A stretch of 64,000 nt of DNA from Lachancea mirantina (GCA_900074745.1 LT598464.1:124001-188000); one strand, 5' to 3'. Positions 1-8,982 are shown, counted from the stretch's first letter. Numbers and translations are program-made. Notes: a model not told the origin generated them from the sequence alone.

Positions 1-219
1 ACTGTTTTTTTCCTTCACGAGGGAGTTGAACTCTTCCTGTTTAGCAATCGCATTATTTCTGAGCTGCTCCTGTAACGTCTTGCGCTCCTCTGCTTGCGAC
101 GCCGCTTTTTCTTTAGCTTGTTCTATTTGTTCAGCTCGTGATTGTGCACGCAGATCAGCTTGACCCTCTTGCACGAACCCCACAAGATTTAAAGACGCCT
201 GCTCTTGATGTTGAGGCAT
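1..219 (-). CDS. FYV6: Fyv6-like protein, N-terminal part (runs off window start)
   Basis: Only the first 73 codons are in the window; the gene continues leftwards past base 1. The peptide starts MPQHQEQASLNLVGFVQEGQ and continues with a charged, helix-forming stretch (LQEQLRNNAIAKQEEFNSL near residues 49-67). This resembles the N-terminal FAM192A/Fyv6 (NIP30) domain, which has an FVxE start followed by a LQEx4KxxEF pattern. Fyv6 in S. cerevisiae is a nuclear protein linked to the second step of splicing and to end joining. Context supports the call: FYV6 (YNL133C) lies beside KRE33 (YNL132W) in S. cerevisiae, with the same divergent orientation seen here. The ATG at 219-217 is the only one that opens this frame. 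The identification rests on a short segment plus gene order. Confidence 0.65.
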   Translation of the reverse strand, partial: MPQHQEQASLNLVGFVQEGQADLRAQSRAEQIEQAKEKAASQAEERKTLQEQLRNNAIAKQEEFNSLVKEKNS

Positions 220-710
220 CTTAACATATAAAGCGTAGAGTATTCCTATCGCACGTATCTGTATTGCCGGTAAGTCTTATTTCATCTTTTTTTTTTTTCA
301 GAACGAAAGTGCGATGCGAACTGAGCTTGTTAAGCATCGGCTCGATACAGTTTCAAGAGTACTCGATCATGAATTTCGTATGTAAGCTGTTTTTCGAAAC
401 ACGCATACAACTCGAAGGGATATGCCTCATGGCTAGGACAACGCTACAAGGCTAGAGTACCTAATACAATGATATACATTCGCATGCCTAGCCTTACGAA
501 AGGAACGCTTGACCTTGGTTAGTACATTCGCAAGTGAAAAAAAGGACAACTTGAAAATGAGGAAGCTCTGCCCTCATATTTATTGAGATTACAATTTTGC
601 ATCGCCATCGACATGGTAAGCGCGGTGCGGTTAAATAAATGAATTCTACAGTTCCAGATGATGTTCACTAAGAGCTTGATGAAGTGAAAAACCTAGGCTA
701 ATCAAAAGGT
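220..710. other. Intergenic region between FYV6 and tRNA-Phe
   Basis: This stretch of about 490 bases should hold the FYV6 promoter. A 63-codon frame on the + strand (264-455) begins at TTG and has no recognisable content. I see no second tRNA and no repeat. Confidence 0.5.
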
Positions 711-801
711 GCGGATTTAGCTCAGTTGGGAGAGCGCCAGACTGAAGTCAACTTTAGTCGCTGTTATCTGGAGGTCCTGTGTTCGATCCACAGAATTCGC
801 A
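711..801 (+). tRNA. tRNA-Phe (GAA), with intron
   Basis: The sequence folds as a standard cloverleaf and matches yeast tRNA-Phe almost base for base. The acceptor starts GCGGATT and pairs with AATTCGC; the A box is TAGCTCAGTTGG and the B box GGTTCGATCC-like (TGTTCGATCC). The anticodon GAA lies at 744-746 and the discriminator base is A at 801. The anticodon loop is interrupted one base after the anticodon by an 18-nt intron (748-765), the position where tRNA splicing endonuclease cuts. The mature molecule decodes UUC and UUU. A run of five T at 808-812 serves as the RNA polymerase III stop. The gene points towards the 3' end of NDT80, only 29 bases away. Confidence 0.97.
748..765 (+). other. 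tRNA-Phe intron (18 nt)
   Basis: Inserted after the base 3' of the anticodon (position 37). Removing it joins ...CTGAAG to ATCTGGAG and restores the 5-bp anticodon stem CCAGA/TCTGG. Confidence 0.95.
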
Positions 802-807
802 GATTTA

Positions 808-812
808 TTTTT
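808..812 (+). terminator. Pol III T-run after tRNA-Phe
   Basis: Five consecutive T residues six bases after the mature 3' end, the usual Pol III terminator. Confidence 0.75.
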
Positions 813-830
813 ATCATCCTTGATGATCAT

Positions 831-2753
831 CTACTGGTGATAAAAGCTTGGTTCGTCAAATAATTCGCCGCCTATTAGCACATCACTTGGTTTTGCGTTG
901 GCAGTGAATAAACGCCGCCCGTAATTTTTGGAAGGCAATGGACCGCGGAGCATGTTTGGATCGGCATCTAGACCCAAACAAAATGAAATATCCATGGGAT
1001 TAGCATTCGCGAGTCGTGGGACGCTGCCACTTTCCATCTCTTTCGATATGTTGGAACAATGGTGGTAGTTGTAAGAAGTCTCAGGATTGGTGAAATCGAA
1101 ACTGTCCTCTCCACCTAGGTCCCGAGACGCATGTGCGGTACGGTTACGACTGTCACTTGCACTTGCTTTCGATTGCAATTTTCTCCTCTTTTCGCATTGC
1201 TCAGAAGGTGGACGCGACAGCATCGAGAAGACACTCATACGGCGATTATCAAAATGATCGTCGTTCATTGAGAATGGGTCAAGTCTCGAAATGGACACTG
1301 GCTCCGAATCGTAATTTCGGTGATACGAAAAATTGAGTATAGGTCGCAGTTCAATATCCTTCATTCCTATGATCGGTGCCAGAAGAGCTGCTGGTCGTGG
1401 GAGCAACTCGGTTTTACCGTCAGAACTGGACACTGTATTCGTTGCCACGTAATTTCTATTCAGGACTTTCTCAATATAAGACATTGTTTGAGGAGCGATC
1501 TCTTCCCCATTTTCGTCCAGGACAACGTTTCTAATCTCTGGACGAGGAAGAGCGGGCCTTTGGATATTTTCATTATATCGGTTCGTGATGTTTTTCAGAC
1601 TGTAGCTGTCTACAGATCTCAAAGATCTCTTGAGAGGTTTTTCGAAATTGTGATCGCTTGTGGACGAGGACATTTCTCGCGCTTGGCTCGCACAACCTTC
1701 TGCACGACGGGTTGGCTGAGGATTGTTACTCGCATGGCCGGTGTAGTTAGAAGGTGATCTCCCACGAATGACGAGTGGCGGCGTACGCATCTCTGAGACT
1801 GGAATAAAAGTTTCCTTACCGCTTCCCATAAGACAGTCAAGGCCTTTATACTGCGAGCCTAAATTTCGACCTAATTGCGTTCCATCAACGACGCATCCTA
1901 GGACGACTCTCAAAATGAAATGCTTATTCTGATGGGAAGGTTTTTTGGCATTGATGGATGAAGAAAATTGAACTCTCTCGTATCGCGCCACTTTCCGTAT
2001 TTGATCTTCCGGATACGTCGAAAGAATGGCGTTCTTGCCGACTTGGCCACCGACCTCGTCGCGGTGATAAAAAAACAGAGAATCATATTTCTTCATTTTG
2101 GTTTCGTTTCGAACATTAGAGGCGTCTCGTATGGTCTGATGGTTCGGAAGCTCTGCGGGCACTAAAGCATGCAAAGGCGGTGCGAATTGCGGTCCTTTGT
2201 CGCGCTTGGCGGTGTGCTGTACTAGATTAATTTCGGACTTGTCCTCGTCGCACATGGCAACAATTTTCACGGCAAAATACAGTATGCGACTAGGCACGTG
2301 ACTATTGTTACCATCTTCACCTACTGCAAGGAACCCGCTGCGTAGAAACTCGTCTGTAGGCATGGAGGCTTCGAAAGATGTTACAAGAGTGAAATAGTTG
2401 CGCTTGTACCCAATCCATTCGTTGTCGATAAAATCGAAACCTCTGTCGATTCTTGGAATCAAAGAAACTTTCACCTCTTGCTGCGTGGTTGCGTTAAGCA
2501 CCCGAAAGTAATTTTTCGCGACTGTAAAGGAGGGTCCCACTTTGAATTGAAGTGTAGATCTTGGTGCAATCTTGAGTTTCCGCTTGTCAAAATAGCTGCT
2601 GGTGGTACCATCTTCGTTGACACAAGTCTGCATTCCTGTTTCTCGCGTACTGTCGGCTTGTTGCTCCTGTGAGTCTCTATCACAGTCATAGGAGTCAGCT
2701 TTACAGCCATTCACGTTCCGGCGATTGACTATATGCTTTCGTGTGTAGCCCAT
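831..2753 (-). CDS. NDT80: Ndt80 meiosis-specific transcription factor
   Basis: This 640-residue protein is the Ndt80/PhoG-type transcription factor that drives exit from pachytene and turns on middle sporulation genes by binding MSE sites in the nucleus. The DNA-binding domain runs from about residue 46 (NEDGTTSSYFDKRKLKIAPR) to about 337, ending in the hallmark TPPLVIRGRSPSNY. It also has the invariant blocks IPRIDRGFDFID, GYKRNYFTLV and NLVQHTAKRDKGPQF. The C-terminal half is low complexity, as in S. cerevisiae Ndt80 (627 aa), and ends GGELFDEPSFYHQ, close to the S. cerevisiae end. The open frame extends 15 codons upstream, but that start is TTG; the first ATG is at 2753-2751. A second ATG, 40 codons in (MQTCVNEDG), is also possible. 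The promoter contains a URS1 and two MSE-like sites. Confidence 0.95.
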   Translation of the reverse strand: MGYTRKHIVNRRNVNGCKADSYDCDRDSQEQQADSTRETGMQTCVNEDGTTSSYFDKRKLKIAPRSTLQFKVGPSFTVAKNYFRVLNATTQQEVKVSLIPRIDRGFDFIDNEWIGYKRNYFTLVTSFEASMPTDEFLRSGFLAVGEDGNNSHVPSRILYFAVKIVAMCDEDKSEINLVQHTAKRDKGPQFAPPLHALVPAELPNHQTIRDASNVRNETKMKKYDSLFFYHRDEVGGQVGKNAILSTYPEDQIRKVARYERVQFSSSINAKKPSHQNKHFILRVVLGCVVDGTQLGRNLGSQYKGLDCLMGSGKETFIPVSEMRTPPLVIRGRSPSNYTGHASNNPQPTRRAEGCASQAREMSSSTSDHNFEKPLKRSLRSVDSYSLKNITNRYNENIQRPALPRPEIRNVVLDENGEEIAPQTMSYIEKVLNRNYVATNTVSSSDGKTELLPRPAALLAPIIGMKDIELRPILNFSYHRNYDSEPVSISRLDPFSMNDDHFDNRRMSVFSMLSRPPSEQCEKRRKLQSKASASDSRNRTAHASRDLGGEDSFDFTNPETSYNYHHCSNISKEMESGSVPRLANANPMDISFCLGLDADPNMLRGPLPSKNYGRRLFTANAKPSDVLIGGELFDEPSFYHQ

Positions 2754-2915
2754 GTCTTCACTGCTTGCTTTTGTAACTTTGAGTAACTGACCTTGCAACC
2801 GTATAGCACAGATCTTATTGGAGTCAAGCGGCTTCTTAATTTACCTATTTTCCGGCAGAAGAAAGGTTGGCTTTCTAAAGAAGGATAATGACAAGAGATC
2901 GGCTACTGAGCTTGA

Positions 2916-2928
2916 TTTTGTGTTTGTG
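2916..2928 (-). promoter_or_regulatory. Two overlapping MSE-like sites upstream of NDT80
   Basis: Read on the NDT80 strand, the stretch is CCACAAACACAAAA: two CACAAA cores six bases apart, about 165-175 bp before the ATG. The MSE consensus is gNCRCAAAW. The distal copy (ACACAAAA) fits fully; the proximal copy (CCACAAAC) misses the last base. Known biology: Ndt80 and the repressor Sum1 compete for MSEs in the NDT80 promoter itself. Confidence 0.5.
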
Positions 2929-2984
2929 GAGTTTTGCCCCCCTTTTTGTATCGTCTTTTGTTTCGCTGCGGGCGTGATTTTTAT

Positions 2985-2994
2985 TAGCCGCCGA
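2985..2994 (+). promoter_or_regulatory. URS1 (Ume6 site) upstream of NDT80
   Basis: TAGCCGCCGA is an exact match to the core URS1 element bound by Ume6, about 235 bp upstream of the NDT80 ATG. In S. cerevisiae, NDT80 is under Ume6/URS1 control, and the element sits near MSEs as here. Confidence 0.65.
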
Positions 2995-3640
2995 CGTTAA
3001 TGCGTCGAGATCATTCCGCATGAAAAAGTAAATTGCAGGGCAGAGAGAACAAAAAAGGGGCTGGGGCAACAAGGTTTTTTTTGAACCTTTCGAGTGAAAA
3101 AGGGAAGGAAAAGGTATAAATAGGAAAGGTTTTTCCTTGTAGCTTGAGCTTGCGCTTCGTGCTTTTTTTGCGGAAATGCTGTTTCAAAATTGGGAGATCC
3201 ATCGTAGCTTTACATCCTAAGAAAGTGAGATTCCGTTTACAAAAGCTGTAGCTCTTGATAGTCCATGGTAGGGGTGAAAGCGAGTTCGCTGTTGCATTTA
3301 TGTGAGCCTTTCACTAATTTGATCGTTTTTACGACCTTAAGATTCATTAAGTCCTTGAAAAGAAATTGATCCCAGGAAGAAGTATTGTGGGGGAATTTTG
3401 ATCTTGAAAGATGCATAGGTACGACTTGGAGGAACGTAGAAATGTCATAAAAGATCGAATTATACGCTTCAGCTCAGCAGGTATTACCATTTGAAAGCCA
3501 TCGAGACTCATAGCCCCAGGTACTCTTTTAGGACTCCAAGTTTTGAGGCTATGCCATTATGGGTTCCCTCAAGGCTCAGCGGCTCCCAAACATCGCTCCC
3601 ATATATGCACGTTGAACTTTTTTCTTGCTTTTTTCCCGTC

Positions 3641-3682
3641 AAAAAAATTTACTTTCAGGTAAAAATCAAGAGATGAGATGCG
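3641..3682 (+). promoter_or_regulatory. RRPE-like and PAC-like motifs upstream of KRE33
   Basis: AAAAAAATTT at 3641-3650 resembles the RRPE element (TGAAAAATTTT). GAGATGAGATGCG at 3670-3682 resembles PAC (GCGATGAGATGAG). The pair lies 60-100 bp before the KRE33 ATG, the usual place for ribosome-biogenesis promoters. Confidence 0.45.
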
Positions 3683-3740
3683 CACTGAACTTAGCCAGAG
3701 CCAGACAAGAGTGTGCGACTCACAACATCATTCAGGCAAC

Positions 3741-6700
3741 ATGGCTAAAAAAGCTATTGATTCAAGAGTCCCTGCTCTCATCCGGAATGGTGCTCAAACG
3801 AAGCAGCGAAGCTTTTTCGTCATTGTAGGTGACCGTGCGCGGAACCAACTGCCGAATCTGCATTATCTGATGATGAGCGCGGATTTGAAAATGAACAAAT
3901 CCGTTCTTTGGGCCTACAAGAAAATGCTTTTAGGATTTACTTCGCATCGCAAGAAGCGTGAGGCCAAAATCAAAAAGGAAATCAAGAGAGGAACGAGAGA
4001 GATTAATGACCAAGATCCATTCGAAACATTCATTTCCAACCAGAATATCAGATACGTCTACTACAAAGAGACTGAGAAAATTCTTGGTAATACGTACGGG
4101 ATGTGCATTTTACAGGATTTCGAAGCTCTCACTCCGAATTTACTTGCCAGAACCATTGAAACCGTGGAAGGTGGAGGTATAGTTGTGATTCTTTTGAAGA
4201 CGATGTCATCATTGAAACAGCTATACACAATGACCATGGACATCCACTCCCGTTACAGAACCGAGGCTCACGATGATGTGGTGGCGCGTTTCAACGAGCG
4301 TTTCATTTTATCTTTAGGAAGCAATGAAAACTGTCTTGTTGTAGATGATGAACTAAATGTCCTACCCATATCCGGCGGTAAAAATGTCAAGCCACTTCCA
4401 CCAAAGGATGATGACGACATTTCACCCAAACAACAAGAGCTATTAGAGCTCAAGGAGTCCCTAGAAGATGTTCAACCAGCTGGATCGCTCGTTCAAATGG
4501 CTAAGACTGTCAATCAGGCGCAAGCAATCCTGACTTTCATTGATGCCATATCTGAAAAGACTTTTAACTCTACTGTCGCACTGACGGCTGGGAGAGGTAG
4601 AGGTAAGTCTGCTGCCTTGGGTATAGCTATTGCTGCAGCCGTTTCTCATGGTTATTCCAATATTTTCGTTACTTCGCCCTCACCGGAGAACTTGAAAACG
4701 CTTTTTGAATTTGTTTTCAAAGGATTTGATGCAATGGGTTATCAGGAACACATGGATTACGATATCATCCAGTCTATCAACCCGGCTTTCAACAAAGCGA
4801 TCGTAAGAGTAGACATCAAAAGGAATCACAGACAAACTATCCAATATATCTTGCCAAACGATTCCCATGTTTTAGGGCAGGCAGAATTAGTGGTGATAGA
4901 TGAAGCTGCTGCGATTCCGCTTCCCTTGGTGAAAAGCTTGTTGGGACCCTACCTCATTTTCATGGCGTCTACCATAAACGGCTATGAAGGTACTGGGCGC
5001 TCACTTTCATTGAAACTCATCCAGCAATTGAGAGATCAAGCTGTCAATGGGCCGACAGGGGCATCAGACACTACAATTGTTTCAAGAGACAACCAGAACC
5101 AAACTTCTCAACACAGCGGCCGTTCCCTGCGCGAAGTTGTCTTGGATGAGCCTATCAGATATGCACCAGGAGATGCCGTTGAGAAATGGTTGAACAAGCT
5201 ATTATGTTTGGATGTCACATTAATGAAGAATTCTCGATTTGCTGCCAGAGGCACACCACACCCTTCGCAATGCAATCTTTTCATTGTTAATAGGGACACC
5301 CTGTTCTCGTATCATCCAGTATCTGAAAACTTTTTGGAAAAAATGATGGCATTATACGTTGCATCTCACTACAAAAACTCGCCCAATGACTTGCAACTGA
5401 TGAGCGATGCTCCAGCGCACCAGCTGTTTGTCTTGCTACCACCAATTGACCCCAAAGATGGCGGTCGTATCCCAGATCCCCTCGTGGTTGTTCAAGTGGC
5501 ACTGGAAGGTGAGATCTCTAAGGATAGTGTAAGAAATTCTCTTTCTAGAGGTCAGAGAGCTGGAGGAGACTTGATTCCATGGTTAATCTCTCAACAATTC
5601 CAGGATGAAGAGTTCGCGGGCCTGAGCGGCGCTCGTGTAGTGAGAATTGCCACGAACCCGGAATACTCATCAATGGGGTACGGTTCACGCGCCATTGAGC
5701 TGCTGAAAGATTATTACGAGGGTAAGTTCGCAGATTTAAGTGAAGATGGCGGCTCTAAGGAGTATAGTGTCAACAGAGTCAATGATGCCGATTTGAGCAA
5801 GTCTAGCCTGAGGAGAGATGATATCAGATTAAGAGACGCCAAAACACTACCTCCGTTACTGCTGAAACTTTCCGAAAAATCGCCTCACTTCCTTCACTAC
5901 CTAGGTGTTTCTTATGGACTGACAACCAGTCTTCACAAGTTTTGGAAAAAGAACAAGTTCGTGCCTGTTTACTTGAGACAGACTGCCAATGAATTGACTG
6001 GCGAGCATACCTGCGTGATGTTGAATGTTTTAGAGGGCAGAGAATCCCAATGGCTAGTAGAATTTTCGAAAGACTTTCACAGACGTTTCTTGTCCTTGTT
6101 ATCCTATGACTTCAAAAAATTTACAGCAGTTCAATCCCTAAACATCATGGAGAGCGCCAAGCAAGCCATGAAACTTTTTGGAGCGGACGACGACTTCGTT
6201 TCTGGGATCGATGTACTGGCACGCGATGAGCTTGATCGTATGTTCTCTCCTTTTGATCTGAAGAGATTGGATAGCTATGCTAACAATCTTCTTGATTATC
6301 ATGTTATTGTCGATTTACTACCACTTTTGTCAATGATCTTTTTCGGCGGACGAACAGGCGATGGCGTAAATCTTTCAAGTGTTCAAAGTGCCATTCTACT
6401 TGCAATTGGACTTCAGCACAAACGTATTGACGATATCACAAAAGAGTTAAACTTGCCCTCAAACCAAACCATTGCAATGTTTGCCAAGGTCATGAGAAAA
6501 TTCTCGGTGTATTTCCGCGAAGTGCTCAGCGATGCCATTGAAAGTACTTTGCCTAAAGCCGTTGACAACAACATTGCAGAGATGAATGGAGCAGAGGTGA
6601 AAGCGATCGATGCTGCGGAGACTTTTGACAGAATGCAGGATGATCTCGAGGAGGCGGGCTCTCAGGCAGTACAAGCTCTGCAGGCAAAACAACAAGAACT

Positions 6701-6905
6701 GATAACTTCATTGGACCTTGAAAAATACGCCATTAATGACGATGATGCCTGGGGTGAATCCCAAAAGGATCTAGAGAAGGCCGCTAAGATCAATGGATCC
6801 GTGAGTTTGAAAACGAACAAGAAGCGTAAGTCAGAAAATGCCGAAGACGTCTACAAACAGGAAATGAAAGCCATGAAAAAGGCTCAAAGGAAGAAGAAGA
6901 AATAA
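3741..6905 (+). CDS. KRE33: Kre33 RNA cytidine acetyltransferase (NAT10/TmcA family)
   Basis: The 1054-residue protein makes N4-acetylcytidine in 18S rRNA and in tRNA-Ser/Leu and is needed for small-subunit assembly in the nucleolus. Domains in order: the N-terminal DUF1726 region; a helicase-like ATPase module with Walker A GRGRGKS (residues 284-290) and Walker B VVIDEAAAIP (about 384-393); a GNAT acetyltransferase core (RIATNPEYSSMGYGSRAIEL, about 635-654); and a C-terminal RNA-binding part ending in a lysine-rich tail (KKAQRKKKK) suited to nucleolar localisation. His543 in ASHYKNSPND aligns with the H545 studied in S. cerevisiae. The open frame starts 21 codons earlier, but family members start MAKKAIDSR, so I use the ATG at 3741. 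S. cerevisiae Kre33 is 1056 aa. TOM22 follows in tandem, as in S. cerevisiae. Confidence 0.98.
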   Translation: MAKKAIDSRVPALIRNGAQTKQRSFFVIVGDRARNQLPNLHYLMMSADLKMNKSVLWAYKKMLLGFTSHRKKREAKIKKEIKRGTREINDQDPFETFISNQNIRYVYYKETEKILGNTYGMCILQDFEALTPNLLARTIETVEGGGIVVILLKTMSSLKQLYTMTMDIHSRYRTEAHDDVVARFNERFILSLGSNENCLVVDDELNVLPISGGKNVKPLPPKDDDDISPKQQELLELKESLEDVQPAGSLVQMAKTVNQAQAILTFIDAISEKTFNSTVALTAGRGRGKSAALGIAIAAAVSHGYSNIFVTSPSPENLKTLFEFVFKGFDAMGYQEHMDYDIIQSINPAFNKAIVRVDIKRNHRQTIQYILPNDSHVLGQAELVVIDEAAAIPLPLVKSLLGPYLIFMASTINGYEGTGRSLSLKLIQQLRDQAVNGPTGASDTTIVSRDNQNQTSQHSGRSLREVVLDEPIRYAPGDAVEKWLNKLLCLDVTLMKNSRFAARGTPHPSQCNLFIVNRDTLFSYHPVSENFLEKMMALYVASHYKNSPNDLQLMSDAPAHQLFVLLPPIDPKDGGRIPDPLVVVQVALEGEISKDSVRNSLSRGQRAGGDLIPWLISQQFQDEEFAGLSGARVVRIATNPEYSSMGYGSRAIELLKDYYEGKFADLSEDGGSKEYSVNRVNDADLSKSSLRRDDIRLRDAKTLPPLLLKLSEKSPHFLHYLGVSYGLTTSLHKFWKKNKFVPVYLRQTANELTGEHTCVMLNVLEGRESQWLVEFSKDFHRRFLSLLSYDFKKFTAVQSLNIMESAKQAMKLFGADDDFVSGIDVLARDELDRMFSPFDLKRLDSYANNLLDYHVIVDLLPLLSMIFFGGRTGDGVNLSSVQSAILLAIGLQHKRIDDITKELNLPSNQTIAMFAKVMRKFSVYFREVLSDAIESTLPKAVDNNIAEMNGAEVKAIDAAETFDRMQDDLEEAGSQAVQALQAKQQELITSLDLEKYAINDDDAWGESQKDLEKAAKINGSVSLKTNKKRKSENAEDVYKQEMKAMKKAQRKKKK

Positions 6906-7000
6906 TCTTCTCCCAGTAACATAGCTCAGAATTGTATGACTGGCTCGCTCTTCAGCACTATAGTGAGGGTCTCTGACAGAAAAGGTACCTGATAATTGAT

Positions 7001-7006
7001 CACGTG
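7001..7006 (+). promoter_or_regulatory. CACGTG box upstream of TOM22
   Basis: ATCACGTG about 150 bp before the TOM22 ATG fits a Cbf1-type E-box (RTCACRTG). No AT-rich CDEII/CDEIII arrangement follows, so it is read as a promoter site and not part of a centromere. Confidence 0.35.
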
Positions 7007-7156
7007 TAACTAAGTAAAGAGGGACGATTTTCAAGTTATCAACTTAATAGAAAAATTTGCACTTTTGTCTTCAACCGAGACCAGGCTAACTTGTTATTTT
7101 TGATTCTTGATACAGGTCATTGGTAACTTTAGTATTCGATCTTAATTTGAAAGGAA

Positions 7157-7597
7157 ATGGTTGAACTCGCAGAAATTAAGGAAGACCCGCGTCCTTTTGA
7201 AACGGAGGAAGAGGCTCAAGAAGTGCCTGCGCAACATTTGAAGCAAGAAGAAGATTCATCTGACGAGTTTTCAAGTGATGACGAATTTGACGAAGAAGAG
7301 ACTATGCTTGAAAGACTTTACGCTCTAAAAGACATTGTTCCTCCAAAACAAAGACAGACGATAAGCAGATTTTTCGATTTTACAGCGTCCACCATCAGAA
7401 GCACATTTTCGAAGGGTGGAAATCTTGTGTGGGCGGTGACTACATCGGCTTTGCTGCTAGGTGTTCCGCTTTCTCTGTCCATTTTAGGTGAACAACAGTT
7501 GATCGAAATGGAAAAGAGCTTCGATCTTCAGAAAGATGCTAATGACATCCTCGCGCAGGGCGAGACTGCTCAAAGTCCTTCACCAGTTGCTGTTTAA
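7157..7597 (+). CDS. TOM22: Tom22, central receptor of the mitochondrial outer-membrane translocase
   Basis: The 146-residue protein is the tail-anchored receptor and organiser of the TOM complex; it takes preproteins from Tom20/Tom70 and passes them to Tom40. The N-terminal cytosolic part is very acidic (EEDSSDEFSSDDEFDEEE, about residues 34-51). It is followed by the conserved block LERLYALKDIVPPKQR. One membrane helix lies at about residues 92-112 (NLVWAVTTSALLLGVPLSL) with a short intermembrane-space tail. Length matches S. cerevisiae Tom22 (152 aa). It lies downstream of KRE33 and faces the 3' end of CPT1/EPT1, the same order as YNL132W-YNL131W-YNL130C. A Puf3-type site follows the stop. 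Confidence 0.96.
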   Translation: MVELAEIKEDPRPFETEEEAQEVPAQHLKQEEDSSDEFSSDDEFDEEETMLERLYALKDIVPPKQRQTISRFFDFTASTIRSTFSKGGNLVWAVTTSALLLGVPLSLSILGEQQLIEMEKSFDLQKDANDILAQGETAQSPSPVAV

Positions 7598-7666
7598 GAA
7601 CAAAAATTTAGATACGGACGAAACGAATTTTAAGGCATGACATCGGGAAGCAAATAACCTTTCTAG

Positions 7667-7676
7667 CTTGTACATA
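7667..7676 (+). promoter_or_regulatory. Puf3-type site in TOM22 3' UTR
   Basis: CTTGTACATA, 70 nt after the TOM22 stop, matches the Puf3 consensus CNTGTANATA including the upstream C. Puf3 binds mRNAs of nuclear-encoded mitochondrial proteins. Confidence 0.55.
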
Positions 7677-7737
7677 ACTGCTGCAGTGAATATTATGAAG
7701 TCAATCTGACAAGATGAGCGCGGGATCAACTAGCAGC

Positions 7738-8982
7738 TTAGGCCTCCTTGGGATGCTTGATGGAAAGAGCGTAGATGTCAAGGAAAGTGGTGAACTCGTA
7801 GATGACTTCAGTGACAAACATGGCATGCAACCCAAGCGACAGTCCTAATCCAAGCCAATTGAGAGGACTGAGTACTGTAGCCGAGTCAATACCAACCATT
7901 TTGGAAGCAAGTTGAAACAGTAGTTGAAACAAGGGAATGAACATAGGTGGATTAATGATTGGGAATGATTGCATTGTTAAGTGCGAGACTATGACCCTTC
8001 CGACAGAAAAGGCCATAGTCAATCCAATGGTTAAAATGAAGGGCCAGCTGATTATGCGCGGATCATAAGCAATGACGATGAAAACTGTTGCAAAATAAAG
8101 GAAAAAAGGAATCAAACCTGCTGTGGCAGTTTGAACTTTCTTGTTAGCACTCTCAGTTGAATTGCTGGTTGACCTATAGTGTTGAACAACATTCCTTCTC
8201 GCGGAGATAATATTGAAAACAAGACCAACAGCACAAAACGCATTGACAATGTCAATTGTTTCAACGACGATGAAACGGCGACTCAAATAAAACTCGAACA
8301 CCTTTGTGTGCCAAAGGGTTTTAGGCCCGTAGACACCTGTTAAGGTGAAGGCAGACACGATCATCAAGATTCCTTCGACAGGCCCAGAAAACTCGCTTAA
8401 AAATAGCTTATGAGTATGGTACTCTTCCCAGGTGCTGAGGTAAAAGTTGCAAAGCAGGGCAAATTGAGACAAAACAGTGAGCTTTGTCATTCCGGTGCCC
8501 ACGGCTGAGCAGAAAACAAGCATTGATATCGTGGTGTTCAGAGAGTCAATGCAGTGATCAAAAAGTTCGCCCAGAGGACCTGATTGACCCGTTCTGCGAG
8601 CATGCGTACCATCGCACGCATCGAAAGTTTGATACATGAACAGCCCAAGGGCATATGAAAAATAGACCCATCGAGGCGCTTCTTTGGTCAATGTTGGATC
8701 ATAGTAAAGTACAGTGACAATGTTGACCAGAATAAACCCAAATCCGCACAGCGTGACAACATTAGGAGCCATCCACATGGGGAAAACGTTGACAAACTTG
8801 TGCCAAAATGGTTTCAGTATATATTTGGTGATCAATGATCGATCCTCACTCTGGTATCTGAATTGTCCGTGGTTAGTTTGAAAATCTTGCCAATATCAAA
8901 TAAATAAACGCAATGCCTCGGTTCAAACATACTTATATGCCCTAAGATTGGGCAATTTTGAATGCGGAATGAATATACCCAT
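7738..8982 (-). CDS. CPT1: CDP-alcohol phosphotransferase (choline/ethanolamine), spliced
   Basis: This enzyme of the Kennedy pathway joins CDP-choline or CDP-ethanolamine to diacylglycerol in the ER/Golgi membrane. Two exons (8982-8933 and 8857-7738) encode 389 residues; S. cerevisiae Cpt1 and Ept1 have 393 and 391. Exon 1 supplies MGIFIPHSKLPNLRAY and the junction restores KYQSEDRSL, the family N terminus. The catalytic motif DGx2ARx8Gx3Dx3D is complete: DGTHARR, then G and FDHCID, at about residues 98-121. Several membrane helices follow, and the C terminus is YALSIKHPKEA. S. cerevisiae has two copies, CPT1 (YNL130C) and EPT1 (YHR123W); this single gene is equally related to both, so the substrate preference cannot be told and the symbol is a convenience. 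Its neighbours TOM22 and CIA2 are those of CPT1 and EPT1 respectively. Confidence 0.95.
8858..8932 (-). other. Spliceosomal intron of CPT1/EPT1 (75 nt)
   Basis: 5' site GTATGT (8932-8927), branch-point-like AACTAAC (8878-8872), 3' site TTCAG ending at 8858. Splicing joins AA to A to form a Lys codon and keeps the frame; reading through meets a stop within a few codons. Both S. cerevisiae paralogs have an intron near their 5' ends. Confidence 0.93.

Larger units (their letters stand above)
2754..3740. other. Divergent promoter region NDT80 / KRE33
   Basis: The region of 987 bases separates two divergent genes. The NDT80 side (2900-3000) holds URS1 and MSE-like motifs. The KRE33 side (3640-3682) holds RRPE-like and PAC-like motifs. 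Small open frames inside it begin at non-ATG codons or lack any recognisable content. Confidence 0.6.

Noticed and set aside
264-455. 63-codon frame on the + strand upstream of tRNA-Phe
   Set aside because: Begins at TTG, no family resemblance, lies in the FYV6 promoter.
2754-2798. 15-codon N-terminal extension of NDT80
   Set aside because: The upstream start codon is TTG; yeast nuclear genes start at ATG and the extension is not conserved.
6991-7080. CACGTG followed by AT-rich DNA as a possible centromere
   Set aside because: No CDEIII-like TTCCGAA element at the right distance, AT content is moderate, and synteny places centromeres elsewhere.
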